Source: Pseudoxanthomonas suwonensis (GTDB taxonomy: Bacteria; Pseudomonadota; Gammaproteobacteria; Xanthomonadales; Xanthomonadaceae). Taken from it: a stretch of DNA of 64,000 nucleotides. Position numbers and translations under genes: made by a program. The notes below the pieces were generated by a model. That model did not search any database. It saw only the letters and a program-made list of their open reading frames with translations, and was not told where the DNA came from. The stretch is from positions 682,001-746,000 of the forward strand of contig NZ_CP011144.1 in the NCBI RefSeq assembly GCF_000972865.1, in the 5' to 3' direction. Below, piece after piece: positions 8,558 to 16,912 of this stretch. How positions within the stretch are numbered: position 1 is the first letter of the stretch; the number at the start of each line of letters is the position of its first letter.

Positions 8558-9307
8558 TCAGAAGCGGAAGCCATATCCCAGCAACGGGCCGCTCAGGTTG
8601 AGGTCGACGTCCAGGTTGCTGTTGCCGAATTGCCCGTCGAGGTAGCGGTAGCCGAACAGCCACGACCCATGGGCGGTGCGGTAGCTCGCCATCAACGATG
8701 TACTCCATGTGCCCTTGGTGTCGCCCAGCGAACCATCCCCCCGCAACGCCAGCCCCCACCTTTCCGAGGGCTGCCACGCGTAGCGGGCCCCCAGCAGCAG
8801 GTCGACGTAGCTCTTCCCGAGGTCGATCGTACGCGTCTGGAATGACGGATTGTCGGGGACGAACCGGGTGGTGAGGTCCAGGTCGATGTAGCGGACGCCG
8901 GCAAAGACGTCCAGCCCGGCCTCGCGCTGTCCCCCGAGGCGCACGGAGAAGGCGGCGTCGAGCAACCGCGCGTCCAGGTCGGTGCGCGTGGAGAGAAAGC
9001 GCTTCTGCTTCTCCTGGGCCAGGCCGAGGTAGATGAAATCCGCGAACACGCCGAAGTTGTCGTTTCGGCCCTCGATCCGCCCCATGAAAACGCCGTCCAG
9101 CTTCTTGACGATGTCGGAGAACGAGGTTTCGTTGTCCGCCTCCGTCGGCGGGTCGATCGTGCGCATGTCCGTGCCGATACTGGCGGCCCAGGCATACGGC
9201 TCGATCATCCAGTCCCAGCCGCTCTCCTGTGCGCCAACGGGAGTAGCCGCGCACAGCAACACTAGCGCCGCAGACATCGTGCATCGCGTCGGGATGGTTC
9301 GTTCCAT
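8558..9307 (-). CDS. Outer-membrane beta-barrel protein
   Basis: A 249-residue protein with a signal peptide (residues 1-27, ending TPVGAQ) and a mature part that is all alternating beta strands, beginning WDWMIEPYAWAASIGTDM and ending in aromatic Phe (LGYGFRF), the usual BAM recognition signature. Residue pattern and length suggest a 10-12-strand barrel. ATG is preceded by TGGGAG at 5 nt. It follows the CTAGR sulfatase by 97 nt. Specific function unknown; uptake of the sulfatase substrate is only an inference from position. Confidence 0.75.
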   Translation of the reverse strand: MERTIPTRCTMSAALVLLCAATPVGAQESGWDWMIEPYAWAASIGTDMRTIDPPTEADNETSFSDIVKKLDGVFMGRIEGRNDNFGVFADFIYLGLAQEKQKRFLSTRTDLDARLLDAAFSVRLGGQREAGLDVFAGVRYIDLDLTTRFVPDNPSFQTRTIDLGKSYVDLLLGARYAWQPSERWGLALRGDGSLGDTKGTWSTSLMASYRTAHGSWLFGYRYLDGQFGNSNLDVDLNLSGPLLGYGFRF

Positions 9308-9404
9308 GGCGACTCCCAGGGGAACAGTAGCGTCATCGGCGGGCATCGGCCCACCAGGCGATCGCCCCGGTGTCCGCTCCCGCGGCACCGGGGCGCTACC
9401 GCCC

Positions 9405-11012
9405 TCAGTTGTTGCTGGTGCCTGCCGCCTCCAGCTTGGCCATCGCCTTTTCAAGCACCTTGTGCACGCTCAGTGAGTCGGCGCCTTGGCGCGGCGGATA
9501 GCTCTGGAAGCTCTTGATGTGCGCGGCGATGAACGGCGAGCCCGCGTGCGGCGCCCACATCTTGTGGGCGAAGAACTTGCGCCCGATGTAGCCGAACTCG
9601 TGCGATTCCGGATCCATCTTCTCCATCGGGTCCATCAGCAGGTTGAACAGGTAGGGAACGTTCGGATAGGTCTTGTCGTTCCACCAGATCCCGTCCTTCT
9701 TGATGCCGATGTGCATCTTCCAGGCGTCCACTCGCACCGCCATCAGGTCGGTCTCGTCGTAGTAGAAGAACTCGCGACGCGCGGACTTGTCCGACTTGCC
9801 GGTCCAGTGGTCAAGGTTGTTGTAGCCGTCCAGGTGGACCTTGTAGGTCACCCCGTTCATCTTGTGGCCCTTGAGCAGGTCCTCCTTGATGGTCGTGGCG
9901 CCGGCTGCAGCGGCCAGGGTCACGAACAGGTCCTCGTGGCTCTGGATGCCGTTGGAAGAGCTTCGCGGCTCTATCTGGCCCGGCCACTTCACCAGGCACG
10001 GGACGCGCAGCCCTCCTTCCCATGTGGTGCCCTTCTCGCCGCGGAACGGCGCGTAGCCGCCATCCGGCCACAGCATCAGTTCGTTGCCGTTGTCGGTGGT
10101 GTAGACGACGATGGTGTTGTCGTCCACGCCCAGTTCCTCGAGCTTGCCCAGCAGCACGCCGATCTGCTCGTCGTGCTCGATCATCTTCGCGCGCACCAAG
10201 TCCTGTTCGGCACGGCCCTCGTCGACCGCCTTCTGGATGTACTCCTTCGGCGAGTGCGACCAGATGTGGATGGCGGTGGTGTTGAACCAGACGAAGAACG
10301 GCTTGTCGCCCTTGCCCACGCGCTCCAGGTAGTCCAGGGTCTTGTCCAGAACCTCGCCGTCGAAGGTCTGCATGCGCTCACGGGTGAGCATGCCGGTGTT
10401 CTCGATCTTCTGCTTGCCGACGCGGCCGAACACCGGATCCTCGGTCGGGTCGTCCTTGTCCGTGGCCCAGGCGTGCAGCACGCCGCGCGGCCCGTACTTC
10501 TTGGTGTACTCGGGATTCTTCTGGCCCGGGTAGTCCAGTTGCTCGGGCTCCTCTTCGGCATTGAGGTGGTAGAGGTTGCCGAACCACTCGTCGAATCCGT
10601 GCACCGTGGGCAGGAATTCGTTGCGGTCGCCCAGGTGATTCTTGCCGAACTGGCCGGTGGCGTAGCCCTGCGCCTTGAGCACTTCGGCCAGGGTCGGGTC
10701 CTCCTTCTGCAGGCCCAGCGTCGAGCCGGGGATGCCAATGGTGGTCATGCCGGTGCGGATAGGGACCTGGCCGGTGATGAAGGCGGCGCGGCCGGCGGTG
10801 CAGCTGGCCTGGCCATAGTGGTCGGTGAACAGCATGCCTTCCTCGGCGATGCTGTCGATGTTGGGAGTGCGGCCCATCATGCCGTGGGTGTAGGCGCCCA
10901 CGTTCCAGTAGCCGATATCGTCGCCGAAGATGACCAGGATGTTCGGCTTCTTTCCGGAACCAGCCGTCTTGCCCGACGCTTCCTTTTTGTTGGTGGTCGC
11001 TTTCGTTGCCAT
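9405..11012 (-). CDS. Sulfatase with CTAGR active-site motif
   Basis: A 535-residue type I sulfatase that hydrolyses sulfate esters with a Ca-bound formylglycine. The metal-binding start is PNILVIFGDDIGYWN, the formylglycine site is C71 in ASCTAGRAAFITG (the C-x-A-x-R variant accepted by FGE), and the late metal site is VVYTTDNGNE. The first 22 residues are Lys/Thr/Ala rich with no hydrophobic core, so no Sec signal is visible and the protein may be cytoplasmic, as is Pseudomonas AtsA. AAGGAGA lies 8 nt before ATG. It shares a series with FGE2 and a second sulfatase. The substrate cannot be told from the sequence. Confidence 0.9.
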   Translation of the reverse strand: MATKATTNKKEASGKTAGSGKKPNILVIFGDDIGYWNVGAYTHGMMGRTPNIDSIAEEGMLFTDHYGQASCTAGRAAFITGQVPIRTGMTTIGIPGSTLGLQKEDPTLAEVLKAQGYATGQFGKNHLGDRNEFLPTVHGFDEWFGNLYHLNAEEEPEQLDYPGQKNPEYTKKYGPRGVLHAWATDKDDPTEDPVFGRVGKQKIENTGMLTRERMQTFDGEVLDKTLDYLERVGKGDKPFFVWFNTTAIHIWSHSPKEYIQKAVDEGRAEQDLVRAKMIEHDEQIGVLLGKLEELGVDDNTIVVYTTDNGNELMLWPDGGYAPFRGEKGTTWEGGLRVPCLVKWPGQIEPRSSSNGIQSHEDLFVTLAAAAGATTIKEDLLKGHKMNGVTYKVHLDGYNNLDHWTGKSDKSARREFFYYDETDLMAVRVDAWKMHIGIKKDGIWWNDKTYPNVPYLFNLLMDPMEKMDPESHEFGYIGRKFFAHKMWAPHAGSPFIAAHIKSFQSYPPRQGADSLSVHKVLEKAMAKLEAAGTSNN

Positions 11013-11097
11013 GGTGCGATTCTCCTTGCCTATGTTCCCTGGCAAGAGCCAGTTGCGACTTGCCAGGGTGTGATTGAATAGATCCGTTCTTGCGAAC

Positions 11098-11559
11098 TCA
11101 GTTGTAGGGACCGATTTGCAGCATCATGCTGGCGAAAGCCACCACGCCGAGGACGAGCAGAAGGATGGCGGTGATAAGCGTCATCGAAGGCGGGAACGGA
11201 CTTTCTCCATGCAGCAGTTCATCTCCGGTCATCGAACTCCGCTGGCGCCTGAGCGCGTACATGAACCACAGGTGGTAAACGATTCCGATCAACAGCATCA
11301 GCACACCGAGCACCACCAGCGTGATTCCGAAGTTGCGTCCCGATGCGGCGTGCTCGATGACCTCGTTCTCCTTGAGGCGTTCGAACACCTGGTGGATGGT
11401 GAAACCGAAGCTGATCAGCGAAAGCGAGGTCCTGATCACGGACATCAGGGTGCGCTCGGCGGCCAGACGGGTGCGCTGGAACGCCATGCCGGTGCGTCGC
11501 GATGCCAGCTCGGTGGATGGACTATCCAAGGGAGAGATTGCGGTGTTTTGGTCGATCAT
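11098..11559 (-). CDS. DUF202 membrane protein (four heptads)
   Basis: A 153-residue YidH/DUF202-type protein. Residues about 20-48 hold four RT heptads (SRRTGMA, FQRTRLA, AERTLMS, VIRTSLS) followed by three hydrophobic segments near 50-60, 77-97 and 124-148. The heptad core and the order of segments match the plus-strand paralogue at 7210-7863, which has ten heptads. It starts 21 nt after the neighbouring membrane-protein gene and 85 nt before the CTAGR sulfatase, so it is in the same transcription unit. Function unknown. Confidence 0.85.
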   Translation of the reverse strand: MIDQNTAISPLDSPSTELASRRTGMAFQRTRLAAERTLMSVIRTSLSLISFGFTIHQVFERLKENEVIEHAASGRNFGITLVVLGVLMLLIGIVYHLWFMYALRRQRSSMTGDELLHGESPFPPSMTLITAILLLVLGVVAFASMMLQIGPYN

Positions 11560-11580
11560 GGTTCTCGCTCGGCAGGTGGA

Positions 11581-12048
11581 CTAACGCGACTGACGCCGCT
11601 TGGCGATCCGCGCGAACGGACCACGAAGCAGCAGATAGGGCACGAAGGCCAGCACGATGGCGACGACGACCGCTTCCAGCGGATAGAAGCTCTTGAAGAC
11701 GATTATCTGGTAGATGAGATCCATCGCCAGGCCGATGATCAGGATCTTCGATGTCGCCTTGACGCCCTCGTGCAGGCGGCCCCGCCGTTGATCCGGATCG
11801 GTGAGGACCGTCCAGAAGTACGGCGAGCGTCCGGTGGCCGCATCCTTCTTGCCGTCGTGCCAGGCGGCGATCGCCGCCATGGCCGGCTGCAGGAAGAAGC
11901 GGAACGACATGGGCCCGCCGGGCCGGGCTGTGAGATCCGACCAGAACCTGTCCCAGACGCCCTGAGCCAGCGCCGTGGCCGGGATGCAGACGAGCAACAG
12001 CGCGACCATGATCACGACCACATGAGTTCTTGCAGACGGTGCCTTCAT
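11581..12048 (-). CDS. Hypothetical membrane protein of the sulfatase operon
   Basis: A 155-residue protein with a signal-anchor or cleavable signal (VVVIMVALLLVCIPATALAQG), a soluble stretch with WDRFWSDLTARPGGPMSFRFFLQPAMAAIAAWHDGKKDAATGR broken by polar residues, and two C-terminal membrane segments (KILIIGLAMDLIYQIIV and LEAVVVAIVLAFVPYLLL). AAGGAG is 6 nt before ATG. It lies between the CSPTR sulfatase and the DUF202 gene. I do not recognise a named family. Confidence 0.75.
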   Translation of the reverse strand: MKAPSARTHVVVIMVALLLVCIPATALAQGVWDRFWSDLTARPGGPMSFRFFLQPAMAAIAAWHDGKKDAATGRSPYFWTVLTDPDQRRGRLHEGVKATSKILIIGLAMDLIYQIIVFKSFYPLEAVVVAIVLAFVPYLLLRGPFARIAKRRQSR

Positions 12049-12137
12049 GCCAGGCTCCTTTGTACTGGGCGACGAGCGCGGACTCCGGTGGCAGACCCAT
12101 GCAAGCGCACGGGCCCGCCACCCTCCGGAAGCCGCCG

Positions 12138-14471
12138 TCAATCCACGGCGAAGGCCGCCGCCGCCAGCTTCTCCAGGTCCAGGTATTGGGCCTTCTCCAC
12201 GGTGACGCCGACGAACTTGATCTCACCGCCTATGAACTCGCCGGGCGTCGTGTAGTCCTCGCTCACCGCGTCGCCGCTGTCGCGGCCGATGCACAGACCG
12301 TCGCCGGACAAGGTGAACTTGCCCAGTTGGGTCTTCATCTCGCCCTCGGCCTCGACTTTGTCGTTCACGTACAACTTCGTCTTGCCCAGCGATTCACCGT
12401 GGGGGCCCGCCGCCTCGCGGGTAAACTCCATGCCGACGGAGTACTTGCCCGGCTTGAGCTGCGTCTTCGACACGAATTTCTGCTCGGGCTTGATGCCGAG
12501 GAAGTTGTAGACATAGTGCAGCTTCCCGTCCTTGACGAACAGGCTGTGCCCGCCGAAGCGCGAACCGTGGGCGAAGATCACGCCTGAGCAGTCCGCGTCC
12601 TCGACCTCGATGTCGGCCAGAATCTTGTACGAGCGGCCGCGCACGTTGACCGCCACACCCTCCGGAACCGGCGAGGTGCCCGGGTAATAGATGTAGCGCT
12701 CGCGCGGCGGCTCTTCGGTCGGGCGCTCCACGCCCAGCAGTTCAGCCGCGCTGCGGTCGTCCAGCGGCAGCACCTTGTTCGTCTCTGCTTCCTCGAACCA
12801 GCGCTTGATCAGCGCCTCGAGCTTGTCCGGATGCTCCGTGGCAAGATTCCTCGACTCGGAACGGTCGTTGTCGACGTGGTACAACTCCCATTCGTCCTTG
12901 TCGAAATGTCCCTTGCCGGTGAGCGGAGCATGCAAGGCGGCGGCCTTCCAGCCGTCCTCCCACATGCCGCGGGTACCGAGCATGGCGTAGTACTGGTGCT
13001 TCTTCTGCGTGGGCGCATCCGGCTTGGCATCGAACGAATACTTCATCGAAACGCCCGACAGCGGGTACTGATCCACGCCTCGGTAAACCTTGGGCATCTC
13101 CAGCCCCACCGCCTCGAGGATGGTCGGCACGATGTCCACCGAATGGTGGTACTGGTTGCGTACCTCGCCCTTTGCCTTGATGCCCTTGGGCCAGTGGACG
13201 ACCATCGGGCAGGCGGTGCCTCCGGCATACTCCGAGTAGCGCTTGAACATCTTGTAGGGCGTGGAGAACGCCACCGCCCAGCCGGTCGGATAATGGTTGT
13301 AGGTTTCCGGCCCGCCCAGCACGTCCAGGTACTTCAGGTTCTCGGACAACTCGTCCGGATAGTTGTTGAAGAACTTGTTCTCGTTGACAGAACCGGATGG
13401 GCTGCCTTCGCCGGAGGCACCATTGTCGGCGCAGTAGAAGATCAACGTGTTCTCCAGCTGGCCGCTCTGCTCCAGATAATCGACCAGCCGGCCGACCTGC
13501 ACGTCCGTGTACTCGGAGAAGCCGGCATAGACCTCGGCCATGCGCGCGAATAGCTTCTTCTCGTCGGCATTGAGAGAATCCCACGGCCGTACCGCGTCGG
13601 CGGGGTTGGCCACGTCTTCGGGCAACGGATTGATCGGCGGCAGCTTGGTGTCGGCCGGCAACATGCCCTTCCCGATCATCCGCTTCATCACCCACTCGCG
13701 ATAGGCTTCGTAGCCATCGTCGAACTTGCCCTTGTACTTGTCGATGTACTCCTTGGGCGCGTGGTGCGGGGCATGGTTGGCGCCCGGACACAGCCACATG
13801 AACCAGGGCTTGGATGGATTGGACGCCTTCTGGTCTCTGATCATCTGCAGGGCCTGGTCGACCAGGTCCCTGGACAGGTGGTAGCCGTCTTCCGGCCCGT
13901 AGGGCTGGTCGATGAACTTGTTGTCCTCGACCAGGTCCGGATACCACTGGTTGGTCTCGCCGCCGATGAAGCCGTAGTAGCGGTCGAAGCCCTTCTGCAC
14001 CGGCCATTCCGAACGGTTGCCGCCGGCGCAGATGTCCTGCTCGGGCACGTTGTGCTGCTTGCCCAGCCAGAAGGTGCTGAAACCGTTCTCCTGCAGGACC
14101 TGGCCGATGGTCGCGCACTCCTCGGGGGTGCGTCCGCTCCAACCCGGGAAACCTTGCGCGCCCTCGGTGATGCAGGACATGCCGTTGAGGTGGTGGTTTC
14201 GGCCGGTCAGGAAGGTCGAACGCGTCGGCGAGCACAGCGCCGTGGTGTGCCATTGCGTGTAGATGAGACCGTTGTCCGCCAGCTTCTGCAGGGTCGGCAT
14301 GTGGATGCGGCCGCCGTAGGGCTCCCATGCGGCCTGGCCGGTGTCGTCGTAGAGGACGATCAGGATGTTCGGCGCCCCTTCCGGGGCCTTGGGGGGGGTG
14401 TACGGACCCCAGTCCGGCGTGGAGTCGCGCACGTCGAGCTTGATGACGCCCTTGAATTCTTTCTTTGCCAT
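12138..14471 (-). CDS. Sulfatase with CSPTR active-site motif and C-terminal beta domain
   Basis: A 777-residue type I sulfatase. The metal site PNILIVLYDDTGQ, the canonical formylglycine motif C80 in TALCSPTRSTFLTGRNHH, and the DNGASGEGSP late metal site are all intact. The catalytic domain ends near residue 590; the remaining about 180 residues (VAVNVRGRSYKILADIEV onward) look like a beta-sandwich that is common in large arylsulfatases. No signal peptide is visible (MAKKEFKGVIKLDV). AGGAGC is 9 nt before ATG. A C8 run near codons 25-27 is noted separately. It is 52 nt downstream of FGE2, the likely activating enzyme. Confidence 0.92.
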   Translation of the reverse strand: MAKKEFKGVIKLDVRDSTPDWGPYTPPKAPEGAPNILIVLYDDTGQAAWEPYGGRIHMPTLQKLADNGLIYTQWHTTALCSPTRSTFLTGRNHHLNGMSCITEGAQGFPGWSGRTPEECATIGQVLQENGFSTFWLGKQHNVPEQDICAGGNRSEWPVQKGFDRYYGFIGGETNQWYPDLVEDNKFIDQPYGPEDGYHLSRDLVDQALQMIRDQKASNPSKPWFMWLCPGANHAPHHAPKEYIDKYKGKFDDGYEAYREWVMKRMIGKGMLPADTKLPPINPLPEDVANPADAVRPWDSLNADEKKLFARMAEVYAGFSEYTDVQVGRLVDYLEQSGQLENTLIFYCADNGASGEGSPSGSVNENKFFNNYPDELSENLKYLDVLGGPETYNHYPTGWAVAFSTPYKMFKRYSEYAGGTACPMVVHWPKGIKAKGEVRNQYHHSVDIVPTILEAVGLEMPKVYRGVDQYPLSGVSMKYSFDAKPDAPTQKKHQYYAMLGTRGMWEDGWKAAALHAPLTGKGHFDKDEWELYHVDNDRSESRNLATEHPDKLEALIKRWFEEAETNKVLPLDDRSAAELLGVERPTEEPPRERYIYYPGTSPVPEGVAVNVRGRSYKILADIEVEDADCSGVIFAHGSRFGGHSLFVKDGKLHYVYNFLGIKPEQKFVSKTQLKPGKYSVGMEFTREAAGPHGESLGKTKLYVNDKVEAEGEMKTQLGKFTLSGDGLCIGRDSGDAVSEDYTTPGEFIGGEIKFVGVTVEKAQYLDLEKLAAAAFAVD

Positions 14472-14523
14472 GACCTGTTTGCTCCTGATTGTTCTTCCTG
14501 GGGTTTCTGACTGAGGTTCCTTC

Positions 14524-15543
14524 CTACTCGGGTATCTGGGCGGGGGAATCGGCCAATGCGGGGACGACCCGACGCACGCAGCGGAAACCGACGTGGCTGG
14601 TCGAGGTGTCTTCGGGTTCGGCGTGGCGCGCCGCGGGACGGTAGCGGCGGCAGTAGTTGGGCGCGCACAGGTGCGAGCCGCCCTTGAGCACGCGACGCGG
14701 GATCCTGACCGCCGGCTGCCCGGGATCGAAACTGCCCGCCGCCGTGCCTGTCCGCGGATTGACGGGTATGCAACAGGACTTGCCGGCCGGCTGCGGATGG
14801 CGTTCTGTCCAGTAGTCGCTGGTCCATTCCCAGACGTTGCCGATCATGTCGACCAGGCCGTACCCGTTCGGCGGGAAGGTCCCGACGGGCGACGTGCGCA
14901 GGTAGCCGTCCGCCAGCAGGTTCTCCACCGGGAAGCGGCCCTGCCAGGTATTGGCCATGTGCCGTCCGACCGGCACGAATTCGTCGCCCCAGGCGTACTC
15001 GGCCGCGTCGAGCCCGCCGCGTGCCGCGAACTCCCATTCCGCTTCGGTAGGCAACGACTTGCCGGCCCACTGCGCATAGGCGCAGGCATCCGCATAGGCG
15101 ACATGGACCACGGGATGATCGAGCAACCCGTCGATGGAGCTGAAGCTGCCCAACGGATGCCGCCAGTCCGCGCCGAACTCGTAGCTCCACCACTGGTATG
15201 CATTGTCCAGGCCCGCCACGGAAGCGGGCGGCGAGAACACCAGCGATCCGGGCTGCAGCATGTGCGGCAACGCGCCGGGATAGGCGGAAGGATCGGGATA
15301 CTTTTCCGCGACGGTCACATGCCCGGTCGCCGTGACGAACGCCAGGAACTGGCGGTTTGTGACCGGGCCACGGTCGATGAGGAAGCCATCCACCGTCACC
15401 CGGTGGGCGGGCGCCTCTTCCTGGTAGTGGCGGTCGGACCCCATCAGGAAGGTACCGCCGGAAATCAAGACCATCCCGTCGGCACGGTCCGCGGACGGAG
15501 CGGGCGCTGCGACCTGAGCGACTGGGAAACCTATCTCTGCCAC
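14524..15543 (-). CDS. Formylglycine-generating enzyme 2 (SUMF1/FGE family)
   Basis: A 339-residue paralogue of FGE1 with the same blocks: MVLISGGTFLMGSDRHY, LPTEAEWEFAARGG, GLVDMIGNVWEW and GFRC. The catalytic pair is conserved at C293 and C298 (SHLCAPNYCRRYR). The start is uncertain: the GTG at 15543 has no clear Shine-Dalgarno, and an internal ATG 23 codons later begins exactly at the conserved domain. It is followed by the CSPTR sulfatase, and its promoter carries the same element as the HAD-FGE1 operon. Confidence 0.92.
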   Translation of the reverse strand: MAEIGFPVAQVAAPAPSADRADGMVLISGGTFLMGSDRHYQEEAPAHRVTVDGFLIDRGPVTNRQFLAFVTATGHVTVAEKYPDPSAYPGALPHMLQPGSLVFSPPASVAGLDNAYQWWSYEFGADWRHPLGSFSSIDGLLDHPVVHVAYADACAYAQWAGKSLPTEAEWEFAARGGLDAAEYAWGDEFVPVGRHMANTWQGRFPVENLLADGYLRTSPVGTFPPNGYGLVDMIGNVWEWTSDYWTERHPQPAGKSCCIPVNPRTGTAAGSFDPGQPAVRIPRRVLKGGSHLCAPNYCRRYRPAARHAEPEDTSTSHVGFRCVRRVVPALADSPAQIPE

Positions 15544-15600
15544 TGGCGCGTACCGGTGGTTGCCCGAGAAGACGGGGGATCGGACTGACTGGCAAGTTCC

Positions 15601-15664
15601 AGACTAGCGGCCAACCGTCACATCACCACCCGCGAATCGGAACAGGCTGGCCGGATAGCGCAAA
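15601..15664 (-). promoter_or_regulatory. Promoter and putative AraC-family operator, FGE2-sulfatase series
   Basis: The minus strand has the 18-mer TTTGCGCTATCCGGCCAG at 15647-15664, then TTCCGATTC, then -10 box TAGTCTGG (hexamer 15601-15606) 40 nt after the 18-mer. The element-to--10 distance equals that of the HAD-FGE1 promoter to the base, and the operator would cover roughly -40 to -75, the usual zone for AraC-type activators. Confidence 0.65.
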
Positions 15665-15708
15665 ACAGCGATGAAGCCGCATTTCACCGCCCTATAACTT
15701 CATCGCGG

Positions 15709-16584
15709 CTACTTCGGATACAGCAATGTGAAAACGAATCGCAGGCCCCAGTCTGGACCGCCATCGGGTGCGTCGAGGTAGTAGCGTGCCCCGCCGTAGT
15801 AGCTCACCAGCTGGCCGCCGATCTTCGACACCTTGCTGTAGCCGACATTGACCGGAACCGTCCACTGCTCGCCCTCCCAGTTGTACGAGGACTCGAAGTT
15901 GACGGTGACCGTGCGCCCCTGCCCCAGGCCCCTGGACAGGAATGGCTGCATGAAGGTGGAGTTGACGTCGTCGCGGTCACTGTCGCCGGAGAACGACCAG
16001 ATGTGGTTCACCAGCGCGCCGTAGGTCCAGCCGCCCTCGGTCTGCCTGAGCACCACCGCGGTGGGCCCGGCGCCCCACTTGCCGGTGCCGAGCAGGTCGT
16101 CACTGGCCGTCGGCAGCATCAATGCCGGCCCCACTCCCCAGATCCAGCCGCCCGCGGTCGGCTTCTTCGGCGAGAAGAACAGGCTCTGGGTGACGTCGCC
16201 GGTGCCGAACTGACTGCCCGCGCCCGGGAACAGGTCCTCCTGGTAGACCAGCGGCACGATCGTGCGCGAGATGAGGTTCCAGTCCTCGCCGATGGAGATC
16301 GGAACCACCGGCTGCACGTTGAGGAAGGTTCTGCTGCCGCCGCTCTCCCAATCGTCGTAGTTGAGCTGCATCGGCACGCTGATCAGGCTCGCGACCGGGT
16401 TGGACAACTGTTTGGCCAGCTCGTCCGCATCCTGGGCGGCCGCCGGGGAATTGAAGGCGAAAAGCAAGAGAATCCCTGCCGCCGGCCACCACCCACGCAT
16501 GGGCTGTCGGCCGCACCAGCCCCGTGGCCGGGTCGCCCGTGGCCCTGAAGTCATTCCTGCTGCGTATGAAGTAGGAAGGTCCAT
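15709..16584 (-). CDS. Outer-membrane transporter-like protein ('neuromedin U' annotation family)
   Basis: A 291-residue protein whose mature sequence (ELAKQLSNPVASLISVPMQL, then WNLISRTIVPLVYQ, SQFGTGDVTQSLFFSPKKP, KWGAGPTAVVL) belongs to an outer-membrane family often listed as transporter or, wrongly, neuromedin U; it is related to MetA-pathway phenol-degradation proteins. The hydrophobic signal (AAGILLLFAFNSPAAAQ) starts near residue 34, so the true start may be the ATG at 16500 rather than 16584; no good Shine-Dalgarno decides this. It is 45 nt upstream of the FGE2 operator and divergent from the AraC regulator. Substrate unknown. Confidence 0.8.
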   Translation of the reverse strand: MDLPTSYAAGMTSGPRATRPRGWCGRQPMRGWWPAAGILLLFAFNSPAAAQDADELAKQLSNPVASLISVPMQLNYDDWESGGSRTFLNVQPVVPISIGEDWNLISRTIVPLVYQEDLFPGAGSQFGTGDVTQSLFFSPKKPTAGGWIWGVGPALMLPTASDDLLGTGKWGAGPTAVVLRQTEGGWTYGALVNHIWSFSGDSDRDDVNSTFMQPFLSRGLGQGRTVTVNFESSYNWEGEQWTVPVNVGYSKVSKIGGQLVSYYGGARYYLDAPDGGPDWGLRFVFTLLYPK

Positions 16585-16765
16585 TGCCGCTCAGTGACGG
16601 ATGGGGGTCAAGGTGACCCTGATACGCCCCGCACCGACTCCGGGCCACCTAGATCATGCACTTGCTGGCTGAATCTCGCAGTCATCGGTTTTTTATGCGG
16701 CTTTAACGCTTTGCCGGACTATTCTTGCCTCCCATAGCAGAACCATCCCCCACAGGAGGCGACCC

Positions 16766-16912
16766 ATGCGCTACATGCATCGGGTCCGGGGGGCATCAGC
16801 AGGACCATTTCCGACAGGCAAGTTGGAGTTGAATGGATGCTCTGCGAACCGTTGCTCGACAGCTACCCCGTCCTGCATACCCGGGATGCGGATGAACTGC
16901 ATGACTGGCTGA
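16766..16912 (+). other. 48-codon upstream ORF overlapping the AraC-family start
   Basis: An ATG with a perfect AGGAGG (16754-16759) 6 nt upstream opens a 48-codon frame (MRYMHRVRGASAG...) that overlaps the first 76 nt of the regulator gene in another frame. The AraC gene's own site is weaker (GGAG, 8 nt). The peptide looks non-globular. It may be a leader that controls regulator translation, or a chance frame. Confidence 0.35.

Noticed and set aside
16680..16740. A third clear copy of the FGE-promoter operator upstream of the AraC gene
   Set aside because: Only a loose match with a 2-nt length difference; recorded as possible, not listed as a site.
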